Part shown: positions 1 to 9,446 of the stretch, one piece after another | How the letters are laid out: each line of letters begins with the position of its first letter | Numbering within the stretch: position 1 is the first letter of the stretch | Assembly (NCBI RefSeq): GCF_900172375.1 | Contig: NZ_FWFS01000003.1 | Span: 186,001 to 250,000 of the forward strand | Source of the DNA: Aquimixticola soesokkakensis | Lineage (GTDB): Bacteria > Pseudomonadota > Alphaproteobacteria > Rhodobacterales > Rhodobacteraceae | Length of the DNA stretch: 64,000 bases | Direction of reading: 5' to 3' | Notes under the pieces: generated by a model | What the model was told of the DNA's origin: nothing | What the model saw: the letters and a program-made list of their open reading frames with translations, nothing else | Database searches by the model: none | Made by a program: the position numbers and the translations under genes

Positions 1-59
1 CGACCATCAACACCGACCTCGCTGGCCGCAGCGTCGTTGACTACTCCGCAACCGAATAA
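1..59 (+). CDS. 3' end of a CDS, probably the Flp/Fap type IVb pilin
   Basis: Only the last 18 codons and the TAA stop (57-59) are inside the window; the readable tail ends in VVDYSATE. The strong intrinsic terminator just downstream and the Tad assembly genes that follow fit a separately terminated, highly expressed pilin gene, as is usual for flp at the head of tad loci. The identity is inferred from position; the tail itself carries no diagnostic motif. Confidence 0.45.
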   Translation, partial: TINTDLAGRSVVDYSATE

Positions 60-90
60 GCGTCGTTCGCTGCGTTATCCCACCGAAGAG

Positions 91-121
91 GGCCGGTTCT
101 GGAAACAGGATTGGCCTTTTT
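91..121 (+). terminator. strong intrinsic terminator after the pilin-like gene
   Basis: An 11-bp stem (91-101 with 106-116, including G-U pairs) closes on a GAAA tetraloop and is followed by five T residues. It would end the transcript of the upstream gene and leave cpaB and the genes after it to another promoter or to read-through. Confidence 0.85.
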
Positions 122-334
122 CCTATGCTTTTGTGCGCGCCAGTGCAGGTCGCATAGGCTACGCCAAAGGCAAAAAATCGCGTCGATTGTCGCGTCTGGC
201 TGCAAACTCCCCATCTGCGCCGCGCCGCGACCACGGTTTTGCCGTATTCGCGCGGCAAGGTTAACCCGATATCGAGCAAAGCGGGGCCGGACCGATGTCC
301 GCCAAGAGACCCCGCAGCAAAAAGGACAAAAGAC

Positions 335-1207
335 ATGCGTCTTGTATTCGGATTGGTGCTGATCGTTGGCGTCGCGCTGGCGGGGTTTGCGGTCTACATG
401 ACCCGCGGTTATCTGGCCGCCTATCAGGCAGAGTTGTCGCGCGAACGCGCGGCGCGTCAGGAGATGGTGCAGACCGAGGAGGTCTATGTCGCCACGCGCG
501 CGCTGAAATACGGCGAGGTCCTCACGCGTGAGGATGTCAAATCCGTGCGTTTCCCGCTTGAAGCGATGCCCGAGGGGGCCTTCAAATTGACCCCTGCCGA
601 GGACGAGCCCGTTTTGTTTGGCGAGGACGACAAGCCGCGCATCGTGTTGCGCACCATGGAACCGATGGAAGCCCTGATGGTCAGCAAAGTCACAGAACCC
701 GGACGCGATGCGGGCGTGGCCTCGCGCCTGGGCGTTGGCATGCGGGCCTTTGCGATCAAGGTCGATGTCACCTCGGGCGTGTCGGGCTTTTTGTCGCCGG
801 GCGATCGGGTCGACATCTACTGGACCGGCAAAGCACCAACGCAGCTTTCCACGATTGGGTCTTCATCGGAAGTGACCAAATTGATCGACGCCTCGGTCCA
901 GATCATCGCCGTGGACCAGCTGGCCGATAGCGAGCGTAACAACCCGACAATCGCACGCACCATCACCGTCGAAGCCACGCCCCAGCAGGTCGCCGCCCTC
1001 GCGCAGGCACAATCCTCGGGCCGTTTGTCCCTGTCGCTGGTCGGCTACTCCGACGAGACCGTCAGCGCAGGCGTCGAGGTGGATCAGAACAGCCTGTTGG
1101 GCATCGAAGAGGCCGAAGTTGTGCAGCTGCAAAAGGAACGCGTTTGCACGATCAAGACCCGCAAGAGCGGCGAAGTGCTGGAAACGGTGATCCCCTGCCG
1201 CGACTGA
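335..1207 (+). CDS. cpaB: Tad pilus assembly protein CpaB/RcpC
   Basis: Periplasmic partner of the Tad secretin, 290 residues. Residues 4-22 form one hydrophobic segment (signal anchor). An SAF-type domain follows at about 48-115, then the family hallmark around GMRAFAIKVDVTSGVSGF and PGDRVDIYW (about 135-162). The start at 335 is preferred to an ATG 96 nt upstream, because AAAGGAC lies 9 nt before it and it places the membrane segment at the N-terminus. CpaB proteins act with the CpaC secretin in the outer-membrane channel for Flp pilus extrusion. A hairpin (1244-1267) separates it from cpaC, so expression of the two may be partly uncoupled. Confidence 0.93.
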   Translation: MRLVFGLVLIVGVALAGFAVYMTRGYLAAYQAELSRERAARQEMVQTEEVYVATRALKYGEVLTREDVKSVRFPLEAMPEGAFKLTPAEDEPVLFGEDDKPRIVLRTMEPMEALMVSKVTEPGRDAGVASRLGVGMRAFAIKVDVTSGVSGFLSPGDRVDIYWTGKAPTQLSTIGSSSEVTKLIDASVQIIAVDQLADSERNNPTIARTITVEATPQQVAALAQAQSSGRLSLSLVGYSDETVSAGVEVDQNSLLGIEEAEVVQLQKERVCTIKTRKSGEVLETVIPCRD

Positions 1208-1243
1208 ACCGGGCTCTACCGAACCGGTTATCGTGACCAAAAG

Positions 1244-1275
1244 AACGGCGCGCCGCGGTGCGCCGTTAACCTTTT
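1244..1275 (+). terminator. hairpin in the cpaB-cpaC gap, possible partial terminator
   Basis: Perfect 8-bp stem AACGGCGC (1244-1251) with GCGCCGTT (1260-1267), followed by AACCTTTTC. The T-tract is weak and offset, so it may attenuate rather than stop transcription. The rest of the 278-bp gap has an A/T-rich tract near 1365-1390 that could hold a cpaC promoter; no convincing -35/-10 pair was found. Confidence 0.5.
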
Positions 1276-1485
1276 CAAGGCTTTCGCTGCGCTTGCGCGC
1301 GAAAACACCCCCTCGCAGTGCCGCAAATTTTGTCGGCCTGTTGCCACATATCCACATTGATTGATGCTCATAATATATTGATTCTTGCAAATATTCCCAA
1401 CCTCGCGCATCTTCTGGCGCGAAGGACCATCAGAGTCCGTGCGTGCAGACGTGAAAAATGACGTGAGACTGAGAGGCAGGATCAC

Positions 1486-2913
1486 ATGGAAATGTTAAAG
1501 ATTCTCAAGGCGGGCTTGATCAGCCTTGCGGTGATGTCAGCGACAAGCGGCGTGGCCACGGCTGACAAACTCAAGGTGATGTCCGGCTCCACGTCGGACG
1601 AATTGAACGTGCCGATGAACCGTGCGGTGGTGGTCGAAAGCGACGAGCCCTTTGCCGAAATTTCGGTCGCGAATGCGTCGATTGCCGATATTTCCACCCT
1701 CTCCGATCGCTCCATCTACGTTCTGGGCCGCGCGCCGGGGCAGACGACGATGACGCTGCTGGCGGCGGATGGTTCACTTATTACCAACGTGCAGATCCTC
1801 GTGACACCGGATGTGACCGAATTCAAACAACGCCTGCAGCAGGTCTTGCCGGGCGAAAAGATTGAAGTGCGCACCGCCAATGACGGCATCGTGCTCTCGG
1901 GCATCGTGTCCTCGGTTTCGGTCATGGAAAAAGCGGTCGAACTCGCCTCGCGTTATGCGCCGGATCGCGTCTCCAACCTCCTGTCCATCGGCGGAACGCA
2001 GCAGGTGATGCTCAAGGTGCGCTTTGCGGAAATGCAGCGCTCCGTGTCCAAAAACCTCTCCGCCTCCTTGGGGTTGAACGGATCTGTTCTTGGGGGCGGT
2101 CTGGGGATTCAGGGCGGCTCGGGGGCCTTTGTCAACCAGAGCAACGTCAACAATGCCTTTGACGGTGACAGCACCACGGGCGTGACCTCGGGCGACGAAA
2201 GCAACGGGCGCTTCCTCTTGGGCGGCTCTGTTGGCGGCCTGGAAATTGCCGTGGCGCTGGAAGCGCTTGAGCAAAAAGGCGTTGTGCGGACTTTGGCGGA
2301 ACCCAACCTCACCGCGCTGTCGGGTCAGCAGGCGAAATTCCTGGCCGGTGGCGAATATCCCATTCCCGTCCTCGGTGAAAACGGCGTCTATATTGATTAC
2401 AAACCCTTCGGTGTGGAGCTGGAATTCATCCCGCGCGTCATCGAAGGTTCGACGATCAACCTCGAAATGAAGGCCTCGGTCTCGGCGCTGGACAGCACCG
2501 TCACCTACAACCTTGACGGCTTTTCCCTGAACGCGTTCAAACGGCGCGAGACCTCCACAACGGTGGAAATGCGCGACGGCGAAAGCTTTGCGATCGCGGG
2601 TCTGTTGCAAGACGATTTCCAGGACATGGCCGGTCAGGTGCCCTGGCTGGGCGATGTGCCGATTCTGGGCGCGCTGTTTCGTTCTGCCGATTACACCCGC
2701 GAGCAATCCGAGCTGGTCATCATCGTCACGCCCCATCTCGTGAGCCCGACCAAAGGAATCGCCCTGTCGGTGCCCACCGACCGCATCCAGCCGCCGACCG
2801 AGAGCGAATTGTTCCTCTTTGGCAAAACCGCCGGTTCCGCACCCAAAACGGGCGCGGCCGCAGAAGTGGCCAAGCAGGATTTTTCCGGCTCCTACGGCTA
2901 TGTGATGGAGTAA
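1486..2913 (+). CDS. cpaC: Tad/type II secretin CpaC/RcpA
   Basis: Outer-membrane secretin of the Tad pilus, 475 residues. A signal peptide ends near residue 26, followed by a pilus-formation N-terminal domain (about 30-105), a BON-like domain (about 108-175) and the secretin core (about 180-440). The core contains the C-terminal signature PWLGDVPILGALFRS followed by ELVIIVTPHLV. The 14-residue segment between ILGRAPGQ-like and TTMTLL matches the usual CpaC N-domain. The gene is followed after 3 nt by an OmpA-like lipoprotein gene, so the two are almost certainly cotranscribed. Confidence 0.95.
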   Translation: MEMLKILKAGLISLAVMSATSGVATADKLKVMSGSTSDELNVPMNRAVVVESDEPFAEISVANASIADISTLSDRSIYVLGRAPGQTTMTLLAADGSLITNVQILVTPDVTEFKQRLQQVLPGEKIEVRTANDGIVLSGIVSSVSVMEKAVELASRYAPDRVSNLLSIGGTQQVMLKVRFAEMQRSVSKNLSASLGLNGSVLGGGLGIQGGSGAFVNQSNVNNAFDGDSTTGVTSGDESNGRFLLGGSVGGLEIAVALEALEQKGVVRTLAEPNLTALSGQQAKFLAGGEYPIPVLGENGVYIDYKPFGVELEFIPRVIEGSTINLEMKASVSALDSTVTYNLDGFSLNAFKRRETSTTVEMRDGESFAIAGLLQDDFQDMAGQVPWLGDVPILGALFRSADYTREQSELVIIVTPHLVSPTKGIALSVPTDRIQPPTESELFLFGKTAGSAPKTGAAAEVAKQDFSGSYGYVME

Positions 2914-2916
2914 GAC

Positions 2917-3612
2917 ATGCGTCCCACGTTTCGCCCTTCGGCCCGCAAGACGATCACCACCCTCTTTGGCGCGGCCAGCTTGCTGGCGCTTGCCGCCTGT
3001 TCCGACCACCAGATCGGCGATGCCTGGACGCAAGAGGCCGGAGGGTTTCTTGATGACGGGTACTTTGGCAATGCCACGATGAACAACACCCTCGTGCAGA
3101 CCGGCCAGAAAAACTACATCACCGACCTGAACGAAAAATTCCAGGCCGCAGTGCCGACCACGGTCAATTTTGCCTTTAATTCTTGGGCGTTGGACGCGGC
3201 GGCGCGCAGCATTCTGGATGCACAAGCCGCCTATATCACCCAGTATCCCGAAGTGCGCTTTCGCGTTTACGGACACACCGACCTTGTCGGTTCAGAAGGC
3301 TACAACAAGGTTCTGGGCCGTCGGCGCGCCGAAGCGGTCGTCGCCTATCTGGCAACGCGCGGCGTGAACCGCGCCCGCCTTGAGGCGCTGGTGTCTTATG
3401 GCGAAACGCAGCCGGTGGTCGCGACCCCCGAAGAAAACATGGCCAACCGCCGTGCGATCACCGAAGTGTCGGGCTTTGTCGAAAGTCACCCCACGGTGAT
3501 GAACGCAAACTATGCCAAGATCGTCTATCGCGAATATATCGCCAGCGCGACGGCGCCCTCCGAACTGATCGACTTTGGCAGTTCCTCCACGGATACGATG
3601 GGCGCGAATTAA
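2917..3612 (+). CDS. OmpA-family lipoprotein of the Tad locus
   Basis: 231 residues. The N-terminal signal ends in a lipobox (LAAC, Cys28), so the product is probably an outer-membrane-anchored lipoprotein. The OmpA C-terminal, peptidoglycan-binding domain spans about residues 75-180 with the usual GHTD...GRRRAEAV and NRR elements. A tail of about 45 residues follows. OmpA-like proteins are common between cpaC and cpaE in Rhodobacteraceae tad loci and probably tie the secretin to the cell wall. It starts 3 nt after cpaC. Confidence 0.9.
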   Translation: MRPTFRPSARKTITTLFGAASLLALAACSDHQIGDAWTQEAGGFLDDGYFGNATMNNTLVQTGQKNYITDLNEKFQAAVPTTVNFAFNSWALDAAARSILDAQAAYITQYPEVRFRVYGHTDLVGSEGYNKVLGRRRAEAVVAYLATRGVNRARLEALVSYGETQPVVATPEENMANRRAITEVSGFVESHPTVMNANYAKIVYREYIASATAPSELIDFGSSSTDTMGAN

Positions 3613-3618
3613 ACGGGC

Positions 3619-3668
3619 GGGCCGGATCGCAACCTCGGGAAAACCCCGACAACAAACCGGCCCCTTTC
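3619..3668 (+). terminator. possible terminator after the OmpA-like gene
   Basis: GGGCCGG (3619-3625) pairs with CCGGCCC (3657-3663), with CTTTC following. A smaller inner hairpin sits in the 31-nt loop. The loop is large and the T-tract short, so this is tentative. A second GC-rich hairpin lies at 3760-3781 in the same 258-bp gap. Confidence 0.35.
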
Positions 3669-3718
3669 TGATCGACCGTCGCGAAAAAGCGCATAATGAC
3701 GCCAATTCAGCCTCAATG

Positions 3719-3746
3719 TTGCCCAAGTTCACCGTCATCTTATGAG
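3719..3746 (+). promoter_or_regulatory. possible promoter for cpaE
   Basis: TTGCCC (3719-3724) and TATGAG (3741-3746) are separated by 16 nt, lying 125 nt before cpaE. The match to sigma-70 boxes is only fair. It is listed because the preceding hairpin suggests that cpaE needs its own promoter. Confidence 0.3.
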
Positions 3747-3870
3747 CACTGGGAGCAGTCCCGCGACCGCGATGTCGCGGGGAGGGGGCGTCCGCGGCAG
3801 GGGGAAATGGCGACTCGAATGTCCCGCATCCTAATCCGCCAGGCGTCCCGAACCAAAAAGGACGACGGAA

Positions 3871-5142
3871 ATGACGAGTGCAGCGAACGTGGAAAACCCC
3901 GTGACCGAAGTCGAAGCCCCGCTTGTGGCCTGTACGATTTCGCGCGATGTGCAAAATTTCGACCTTCTGATCGAGGACATGGAAACCGAGCTGGGCGAAG
4001 GCTGGGGCGATCTGTCCTTTGACGACGCGCGCCAGTTTTTCAAACAGGACGAAGCGCGCGACCTCGAATTCGTTGCCGTTGCCATTGATGGCGAGGACGT
4101 GGATCGCCTGGCGCAGATTGCGGATGTGATCAAATCCGCACGCGACGCCGAGATCAAGGTCATCGTCATCGCCGAAGAGGTCAGCCCCAGCGCCCTGCAC
4201 CAGTTGCTTCAATTGGGGGCAGAAGAATTTATCCCCTACCCGCTTCCCGAGGAGGCTCTGGCAGGCGCGATTGCCCGTCTGCGCACGCCCGCCCCCAGCG
4301 CGGCCCCTGCCCCGCAGGCCGCGCCCGTGGATGTGCCCGGCGGCAGGCTTGAGGGAAAATCAAACGGGATTATTTTGCCGGTTCAAGGGCTTGCGGGCGG
4401 AACCGGTGCATCGACACTTGCGGTTAATCTTGCCTACGAGTTGGCGACGGTCGAAAAGAAAGGCCCCCAACCGCGCGTTCTTCTGATCGACCTGTCGCTT
4501 CAACACGGGGCGGTTGCGACCTATCTCGACCTACCGCGCCGCGAGGCTGTGTATGAATTGCTGTCCTCCACGGATGTGATGGACAACGACAGCTTCTTGC
4601 AGGCCCTGTTGAACTTCAACGACAAGATGTCGGTTCTCACCGCCCCTGCCGAATTGATGCCGCTCGACGTGATCGAGCCCGAAGATGTGCAGCGTCTGCT
4701 CGACATTGCGCGCCGCAATTTCGACTATGTGGTGGTCGATATGCCCACGACGATCGTCAGCTGGACGGAAATCGTGCTGACCGAAGCCGAGGTTTTTCTC
4801 TCGACGCTCGAACTGGACATGCGTTCGGCCCAGAACTGCCTGCGCTTCCTGCGTGCGCTCAAGGCCGAAGAACTGCCGATCGAAAAGCTGCGCTACGTGC
4901 TGAACCGCGCGCCGCGCGGCATGGATATCACCGCCAAATCGCGCATCAAACGCCTTGCGGAAAGCCTTGATATCGACATCGAATTGCAGCTTCCCGATGG
5001 GGGCAAACAGGTCGCGCAATCGGGCGACCACGGCCTGCCGCTGTCTGAAAGTGCGGCGAAAAACCCGCTGCGCAAAGAAATCATGAAACTGGCACAAGCG
5101 CTGCATCTGCGTACCCGCGACGCCAAGGCGATTGCCGCCTGA
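3871..5142 (+). CDS. cpaE: Tad pilus localisation ATPase CpaE/TadZ
   Basis: 423 residues. The N-terminal 130 residues form a receiver-like domain, followed by an Ala/Pro-rich linker and a MinD/ParA-like ATPase domain from about residue 167. The deviant Walker A site reads GLAGGTGASTLA (about 173-184): the usual signature lysine and the P-loop lysine are both absent, a feature known in CpaE/TadZ proteins. VLLIDLSLQHG (about 205) is the switch/Walker A' region. CpaE homologues place the Tad machine at the pole. AAAAAGGACGACGG precedes the ATG. Confidence 0.92.
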   Translation: MTSAANVENPVTEVEAPLVACTISRDVQNFDLLIEDMETELGEGWGDLSFDDARQFFKQDEARDLEFVAVAIDGEDVDRLAQIADVIKSARDAEIKVIVIAEEVSPSALHQLLQLGAEEFIPYPLPEEALAGAIARLRTPAPSAAPAPQAAPVDVPGGRLEGKSNGIILPVQGLAGGTGASTLAVNLAYELATVEKKGPQPRVLLIDLSLQHGAVATYLDLPRREAVYELLSSTDVMDNDSFLQALLNFNDKMSVLTAPAELMPLDVIEPEDVQRLLDIARRNFDYVVVDMPTTIVSWTEIVLTEAEVFLSTLELDMRSAQNCLRFLRALKAEELPIEKLRYVLNRAPRGMDITAKSRIKRLAESLDIDIELQLPDGGKQVAQSGDHGLPLSESAAKNPLRKEIMKLAQALHLRTRDAKAIAA

Positions 5143-5188
5143 ACCGCGCCCCGCTTGACCCCTGACGCCCATCCACGGAGCTAACCCG

Positions 5189-6640
5189 ATGTTTTCGCGC
5201 TACAAAAAAGACGACACAGCCAAAGCCGCATCGGTTGCAACACCGCAAGCGACCCCCGCAAAGGCCGCCGCAAGCGGCCCCGAGGTCAAGCAACCCGAAA
5301 AGCCGCGCGTCCAGCGCCGGCTTCAGCCCGTGGCCGCGCAGGCCGTCCCGCAGGACAAAGAGAAAAAGCGCAAGGAAAAGCTGTCCGACATCAAGGTCGA
5401 GATGCACAAGCGCCTGCTGGAAGATCTCAACCTCGGGGCGCTCGAAGCCGCCTCGGAAAACGATCTGCGCAGCGAGATTGCCAATATCACCGGTGAGGCG
5501 CTGACCGAACTGGGCATGGTGTTGACGCGCGACGAGCGCCTGATCCTCAACCAGGATCTCTATGACGAGGTGCGCGGCCTTGGCCCGCTCGAAACCCTGC
5601 TCAAGGACGACACGGTCAACGATATTCTGGTCAACGGGCCCCAGCAGATTTTCGTCGAACGCAACGGCAAGCTGATGCTGTCGGATGTGACCTTCAAGGA
5701 CGAAAAACACCTGCTGCGGATCATCGACAAGATCGTGTCCGCCGTGGGGCGCCGCGTCGACGAATCAAACCCCTATGTCGATGCGCGGCTTGCCGATGGG
5801 TCGCGTTTCAACGCCATGGTGCCCCCCGTTGCGGTGGATGGCTCCCTGGTGTCGATCCGGAAATTCAAAAAGGAAAAGCTGGCGATTGACGATCTGGTCA
5901 ATTTCGGCGCCTTCACCGAAGAAATGGCCGCCTATTTGCAGGCCGCCGTGTCCACCCGCCTCAATGTGATCGTGTCGGGCGGGACCGGTTCGGGCAAAAC
6001 CACCACCCTCAACGCCCTGTCCAGCTTCATCGACAACGACGAACGCATCCTCACCATCGAGGATACCGCGGAATTGCAACTGCAACAGACCCATGTGGGC
6101 CGGATGGAAAGCCGTCCGGCCAACGTCGAGGGCAAAGGGGCGGTCAGTCAGCGCGACTGTCTGCGCAACGCGCTGCGGATGCGCCCTGACCGCATCATCG
6201 TCGGGGAAACCCGCGGCGAGGAAGTCATCGACATGTTGCAGGCGATGAACACCGGTCACGACGGGTCGATGACCACCATTCACGCCAACTCGGCGCGCGA
6301 TGGTGTGTCGCGTCTGGAAAACATGGTCGCAATGGCGGGCATCGAGATGCCCCTCAAGGCAGTGCGCTCGCAAATCTCCTCGGCTGTGAACCTGATCGTG
6401 CAGGCCTCGCGCCTGCAGGATGGGTCGCGGCGCATGGTCTCGATCACAGAGATCACCGGCATGGAGGGCGATGTGATTTCGATGCAGGAAGTGTTCCGTT
6501 ACCAGCGCACCGGCCTCACCCCCGACAACAAGATCATCGGGCATTTCACCGCCACCGGCGTGCGGTCGCATTTCTCCGAACGGTTTAAAATGTGGGGCTA
6601 TGATTTGCCCCCGTCCATTTTTGAACCGTTCCGTCCCTGA
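5189..6640 (+). CDS. cpaF: Tad secretion ATPase CpaF/TadA
   Basis: Cytoplasmic hexameric motor for Flp pilus assembly, 483 residues. A lysine/alanine-rich N-terminal extension (1-70) precedes the N-domain. The type II/IV secretion ATPase core has Walker [11 protein letters not shown] (about 264-273), the Asp box, and a Walker B region [11 protein letters not shown] (about 335-345) with the following [13 protein letters not shown] histidine box. Length and order match CpaF. It lies 46 nt after cpaE and upstream of the tadB-tadC inner-membrane platform genes. Confidence 0.96.
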   Translation: MFSRYKKDDTAKAASVATPQATPAKAAASGPEVKQPEKPRVQRRLQPVAAQAVPQDKEKKRKEKLSDIKVEMHKRLLEDLNLGALEAASENDLRSEIANITGEALTELGMVLTRDERLILNQDLYDEVRGLGPLETLLKDDTVNDILVNGPQQIFVERNGKLMLSDVTFKDEKHLLRIIDKIVSAVGRRVDESNPYVDARLADGSRFNAMVPPVAVDGSLVSIRKFKKEKLAIDDLVNFGAFTEEMAAYLQAAVSTRLNVIVSGGTGSGKTTTLNALSSFIDNDERILTIEDTAELQLQQTHVGRMESRPANVEGKGAVSQRDCLRNALRMRPDRIIVGETRGEEVIDMLQAMNTGHDGSMTTIHANSARDGVSRLENMVAMAGIEMPLKAVRSQISSAVNLIVQASRLQDGSRRMVSITEITGMEGDVISMQEVFRYQRTGLTPDNKIIGHFTATGVRSHFSERFKMWGYDLPPSIFEPFRP

Positions 6641-6725
6641 TTTGGCCGCAATCGACCGGTATTCGTGACTCTGTAGACAAACCCGACCGCAGAGTCGCGC
6701 GCGCCCCGAGCAAGAGAACTGACCC

Positions 6726-7694
6726 ATGAATATTACTGCCGAACCTATCATCTATGGTGTGATTTTCATCGCCGTGCTGTTGCTCGTCGAGGGCATCTAT
6801 CTGACGGTCTTCGGCAAGTCGATTTCGCTCAACAACCGCGTGAACCGCCGCCTTGAACTGCTCGAAAAAGGCGGCGCGCGCGAAGAGGTTCTGGACCAGC
6901 TGCGCAAAGAGATGTCGCAGCACCTCAAGTCGCGCCAGATCCCGCTGTATTCGGTTCTTGCCGAGAAGGCGCAAAAGGCCAATATCGCCTTTACCCCTGC
7001 GCAACTCATTATGATCATGGGCGTTTTGTCCTTCATCGCTTTTATCGGGCTTTCGGTTGCGACCGAAACCGCGCCTGCCGTGCGCATGTTGGTCTCGGCC
7101 GTGATGGGGATTGGGGCTGTCTTTGTCTGGGTGAATGGCAAGGCCAAGAAGCGCATGGCGCTGATCGAGGAACAACTGCCCGATGCGGTGGAGCTGATGG
7201 TGCGATCCCTGCGCGTCGGCCACCCGTTTTCGGCGGCGCTGACCATCGTATCCAAGGAAATCGCGGATCCCCTTGGCTCGGAAATGGGCGTTATTTCGGA
7301 CGAGGCTGCCTATGGTCGTGACCTTGGCGAAGCGCTCAAAGGCATGGCCGAGCGCCTCGACATCCAGGACATGCGCTTTCTGGCCGTGGCTGTGGCGATC
7401 CAGCAGCAATCGGGGGGCAACCTTGCCGAAGTGCTCGACGGTCTGGCCAAGGTGATCCGCGCCCGCTTCAAACTGTTTCGCCGCGTCAAAGCCATTACCG
7501 CAGAGGCGCAGTGGTCGGGGAACTTCCTGTCCGGCTTTCCCCTGCTTGCCGTCGTCATGGTGAATGTGATCAAGCCCGATTACTACGATGTCGTCAAAGA
7601 AACCGGCGCATTTATCCCCGCCTGTCTGGTCGTCGCAGGCTTTCTGGTGACCAACATCTTCGTGATGAAGGCCCTCGTGAACATCAAGGTCTAA
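6726..7694 (+). CDS. tadB: Tad pilus inner-membrane platform protein TadB
   Basis: 322 residues. A type II secretion F (GspF-like) domain at about 155-285 carries the LPDAVELMVRSLRVGHPF start. Hydrophobic segments lie at about 7-25, 92-135 (two) and near the C-terminus (about 265-315). TadB pairs with TadC to form the platform on which CpaF works. The next gene begins 9 nt after the stop. Confidence 0.94.
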   Translation: MNITAEPIIYGVIFIAVLLLVEGIYLTVFGKSISLNNRVNRRLELLEKGGAREEVLDQLRKEMSQHLKSRQIPLYSVLAEKAQKANIAFTPAQLIMIMGVLSFIAFIGLSVATETAPAVRMLVSAVMGIGAVFVWVNGKAKKRMALIEEQLPDAVELMVRSLRVGHPFSAALTIVSKEIADPLGSEMGVISDEAAYGRDLGEALKGMAERLDIQDMRFLAVAVAIQQQSGGNLAEVLDGLAKVIRARFKLFRRVKAITAEAQWSGNFLSGFPLLAVVMVNVIKPDYYDVVKETGAFIPACLVVAGFLVTNIFVMKALVNIKV

Positions 7695-7703
7695 GGCAAC
7701 ACC

Positions 7704-8690
7704 ATGAACGCATTGAACTCTCTTGCCGCTTCGATTTTCGGGGACAGCCTTGGACCCTTTGGCGGGCTGATTATCGTCGGCATTCTGGGCCTGATCCTGA
7801 TCGTGCTGACCCTGCCGATGTTCCTGAACCAAAAGAAAGACCCGCTGGACAAGCTGCGCGACGAACGCCGCGGCCTCACGCCCAAGGACAGCGAAAAGAA
7901 ATCCCTGCGCTACGGCACCAAGAACGACAAGCTGGCGAAATATTCCGCCTTTCTCGAACCCCAGGACGAGGAAGAATATTCTGCCGTGCAGCTCAAGCTG
8001 ATCCAGGCGGGCTATCGCGGCAAAAACGCCGTGCGCATGTACCATTTCTCGCAATTCGCGCTGGCGCTTGGCCTGCTTGCTGTGGGCGTGTTCATCGCCA
8101 TCATCAAATCCGCCACCGGCGAGCCCTCGACCCAATCGCTGATCATGTCGGTGCTGATTCCGGGCGGCATCGGCTACATGGGCCCCAAATACTGGATCAC
8201 GCGCCGTGTCGAGGAACGCAAAAAGGAAATCACCAACGGCTTTCCCGACGCGCTCGATCTGATGCTGGTCTGCGTCGAGGCCGGACAGTCGATGGACCAA
8301 TCCATCATTCGCGTGTCCAAGGAAATCCGCGCCGGTTTTCCCGCGCTGGCAGATGAATTCGAAATCGTCAGCTTTGAGATCAAGGCCGGTAAGGACAAGA
8401 CCACCGTGCTCAAGGACATGGCCGAGCGCGCCGGTGTGAACGATGTGACCTCTTTTGTGACCGTGCTGATCCAGTCGCAAAGCTTCGGGACCTCGATTGC
8501 CGATGCGCTGCGGGTCTATGCGAGCGAAATGCGTGACAAACGCGTGATGCGCGCCGAAGAGGCCGCAAACAAGTTGCCCACCAAGATGACACTCGCCACA
8601 ATGATGCTGACGGTTCCACCGCTGCTCATTATTCTGATTGGCCCCTCGGTCTATGACATCTATGTGCTGCTGAACCAGAACAACTTCTGA
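7704..8690 (+). CDS. tadC: Tad pilus inner-membrane platform protein TadC
   Basis: 328 residues, paralogous to TadB. It has an N-terminal membrane segment (about 20-42), a charged cytoplasmic stretch, two membrane segments around 112-165, a GspF domain beginning FPDALDLMLVCVEAGQSM, and a last membrane segment at about 295-320. Its place directly after tadB is the usual one. Confidence 0.94.
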   Translation: MNALNSLAASIFGDSLGPFGGLIIVGILGLILIVLTLPMFLNQKKDPLDKLRDERRGLTPKDSEKKSLRYGTKNDKLAKYSAFLEPQDEEEYSAVQLKLIQAGYRGKNAVRMYHFSQFALALGLLAVGVFIAIIKSATGEPSTQSLIMSVLIPGGIGYMGPKYWITRRVEERKKEITNGFPDALDLMLVCVEAGQSMDQSIIRVSKEIRAGFPALADEFEIVSFEIKAGKDKTTVLKDMAERAGVNDVTSFVTVLIQSQSFGTSIADALRVYASEMRDKRVMRAEEAANKLPTKMTLATMMLTVPPLLIILIGPSVYDIYVLLNQNNF

Positions 8691-8696
8691 GGCGAC

Positions 8697-9320
8697 ATGA
8701 CCCGATTTGCGCATCTGCGCTTTGACACGACAGCGGCGCGGGGGCCTTCCCGCGCCCGTTGCCGTTTTGCGTCCCTGCTGGGCGTCGCCGTTCTGATGGG
8801 GCTTGCGGGCTGTGCGCAGACCGGCGCGCTCAAACCGCTCAGGGATACCGACGGCTTTGCGCCGGGGGTGGCGCAGGGGGCGTCCGTGGACGGGTTGATC
8901 GTCGGCCACCGCCTGATGGCAGCGGGGCAATACGAACTCGCGCTTGAGGCCTATCTGCGCGGCGCGGCCGAACACGGTCTGACGGTCGATGTGCTCTCGG
9001 CGATCGGATCGGCGGACCTGCGGCTGGGCCGTTTGGGACAGGCCGAAGAGGTGCTGCGGCGCGCGATAACCGTGGACGAGACCTTTGTGCCGGCATGGAA
9101 CAACCTTGGTGTTGTGCTTGCCGAGCAGGGCCAGTGGGGCGAGGCAGAGCGCGTGTTTCGCACGGCCTATGCGCTGGATAGTGGCGAAAGTGCCGAAATC
9201 CGTGAAAACCTGCGTCTGGCGCTCGCCAACTTGGACGATCCGCTTTATGGTGAAGGGGTTGAGAGCAATTTTGCCTTGGTACGACGGGGAACGGGGTCTT
9301 ACCTTCTCTTGTCGACCTGA
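8697..9320 (+). CDS. tadD: TadD-like TPR lipoprotein
   Basis: 207 residues. A 38-residue leader ends in LMGLAGC, a lipobox (Cys39), followed by three or so tetratricopeptide repeats (about 65-185), including AWNNLGVVLAEQGQWGEAE. TadD homologues are lipoproteins that aid secretin assembly. The gene starts 6 nt after tadC. The leader is longer than usual and rich in Arg, so the true start may lie a little downstream. The next gene is a second lipoprotein TPR protein. Confidence 0.82.
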   Translation: MTRFAHLRFDTTAARGPSRARCRFASLLGVAVLMGLAGCAQTGALKPLRDTDGFAPGVAQGASVDGLIVGHRLMAAGQYELALEAYLRGAAEHGLTVDVLSAIGSADLRLGRLGQAEEVLRRAITVDETFVPAWNNLGVVLAEQGQWGEAERVFRTAYALDSGESAEIRENLRLALANLDDPLYGEGVESNFALVRRGTGSYLLLST

Positions 9321-9446
9321 CCGCTCTTGCACAGGCTTGGGGACGATCCGGCACCATACAGAGTGCGCATAATCGGACGGACCACCAGATAAAGGCCGTG
9401 CATCGGGATAAACGGGGCAACGAGCAGTGAGAGGGACGCAGGCAAA

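Noticed and set aside
1325-1400. cpaC promoter in the A/T-rich tract
   Set aside because: TTGATT and TAATAT-like boxes exist, but no pair has 16-18 nt spacing.
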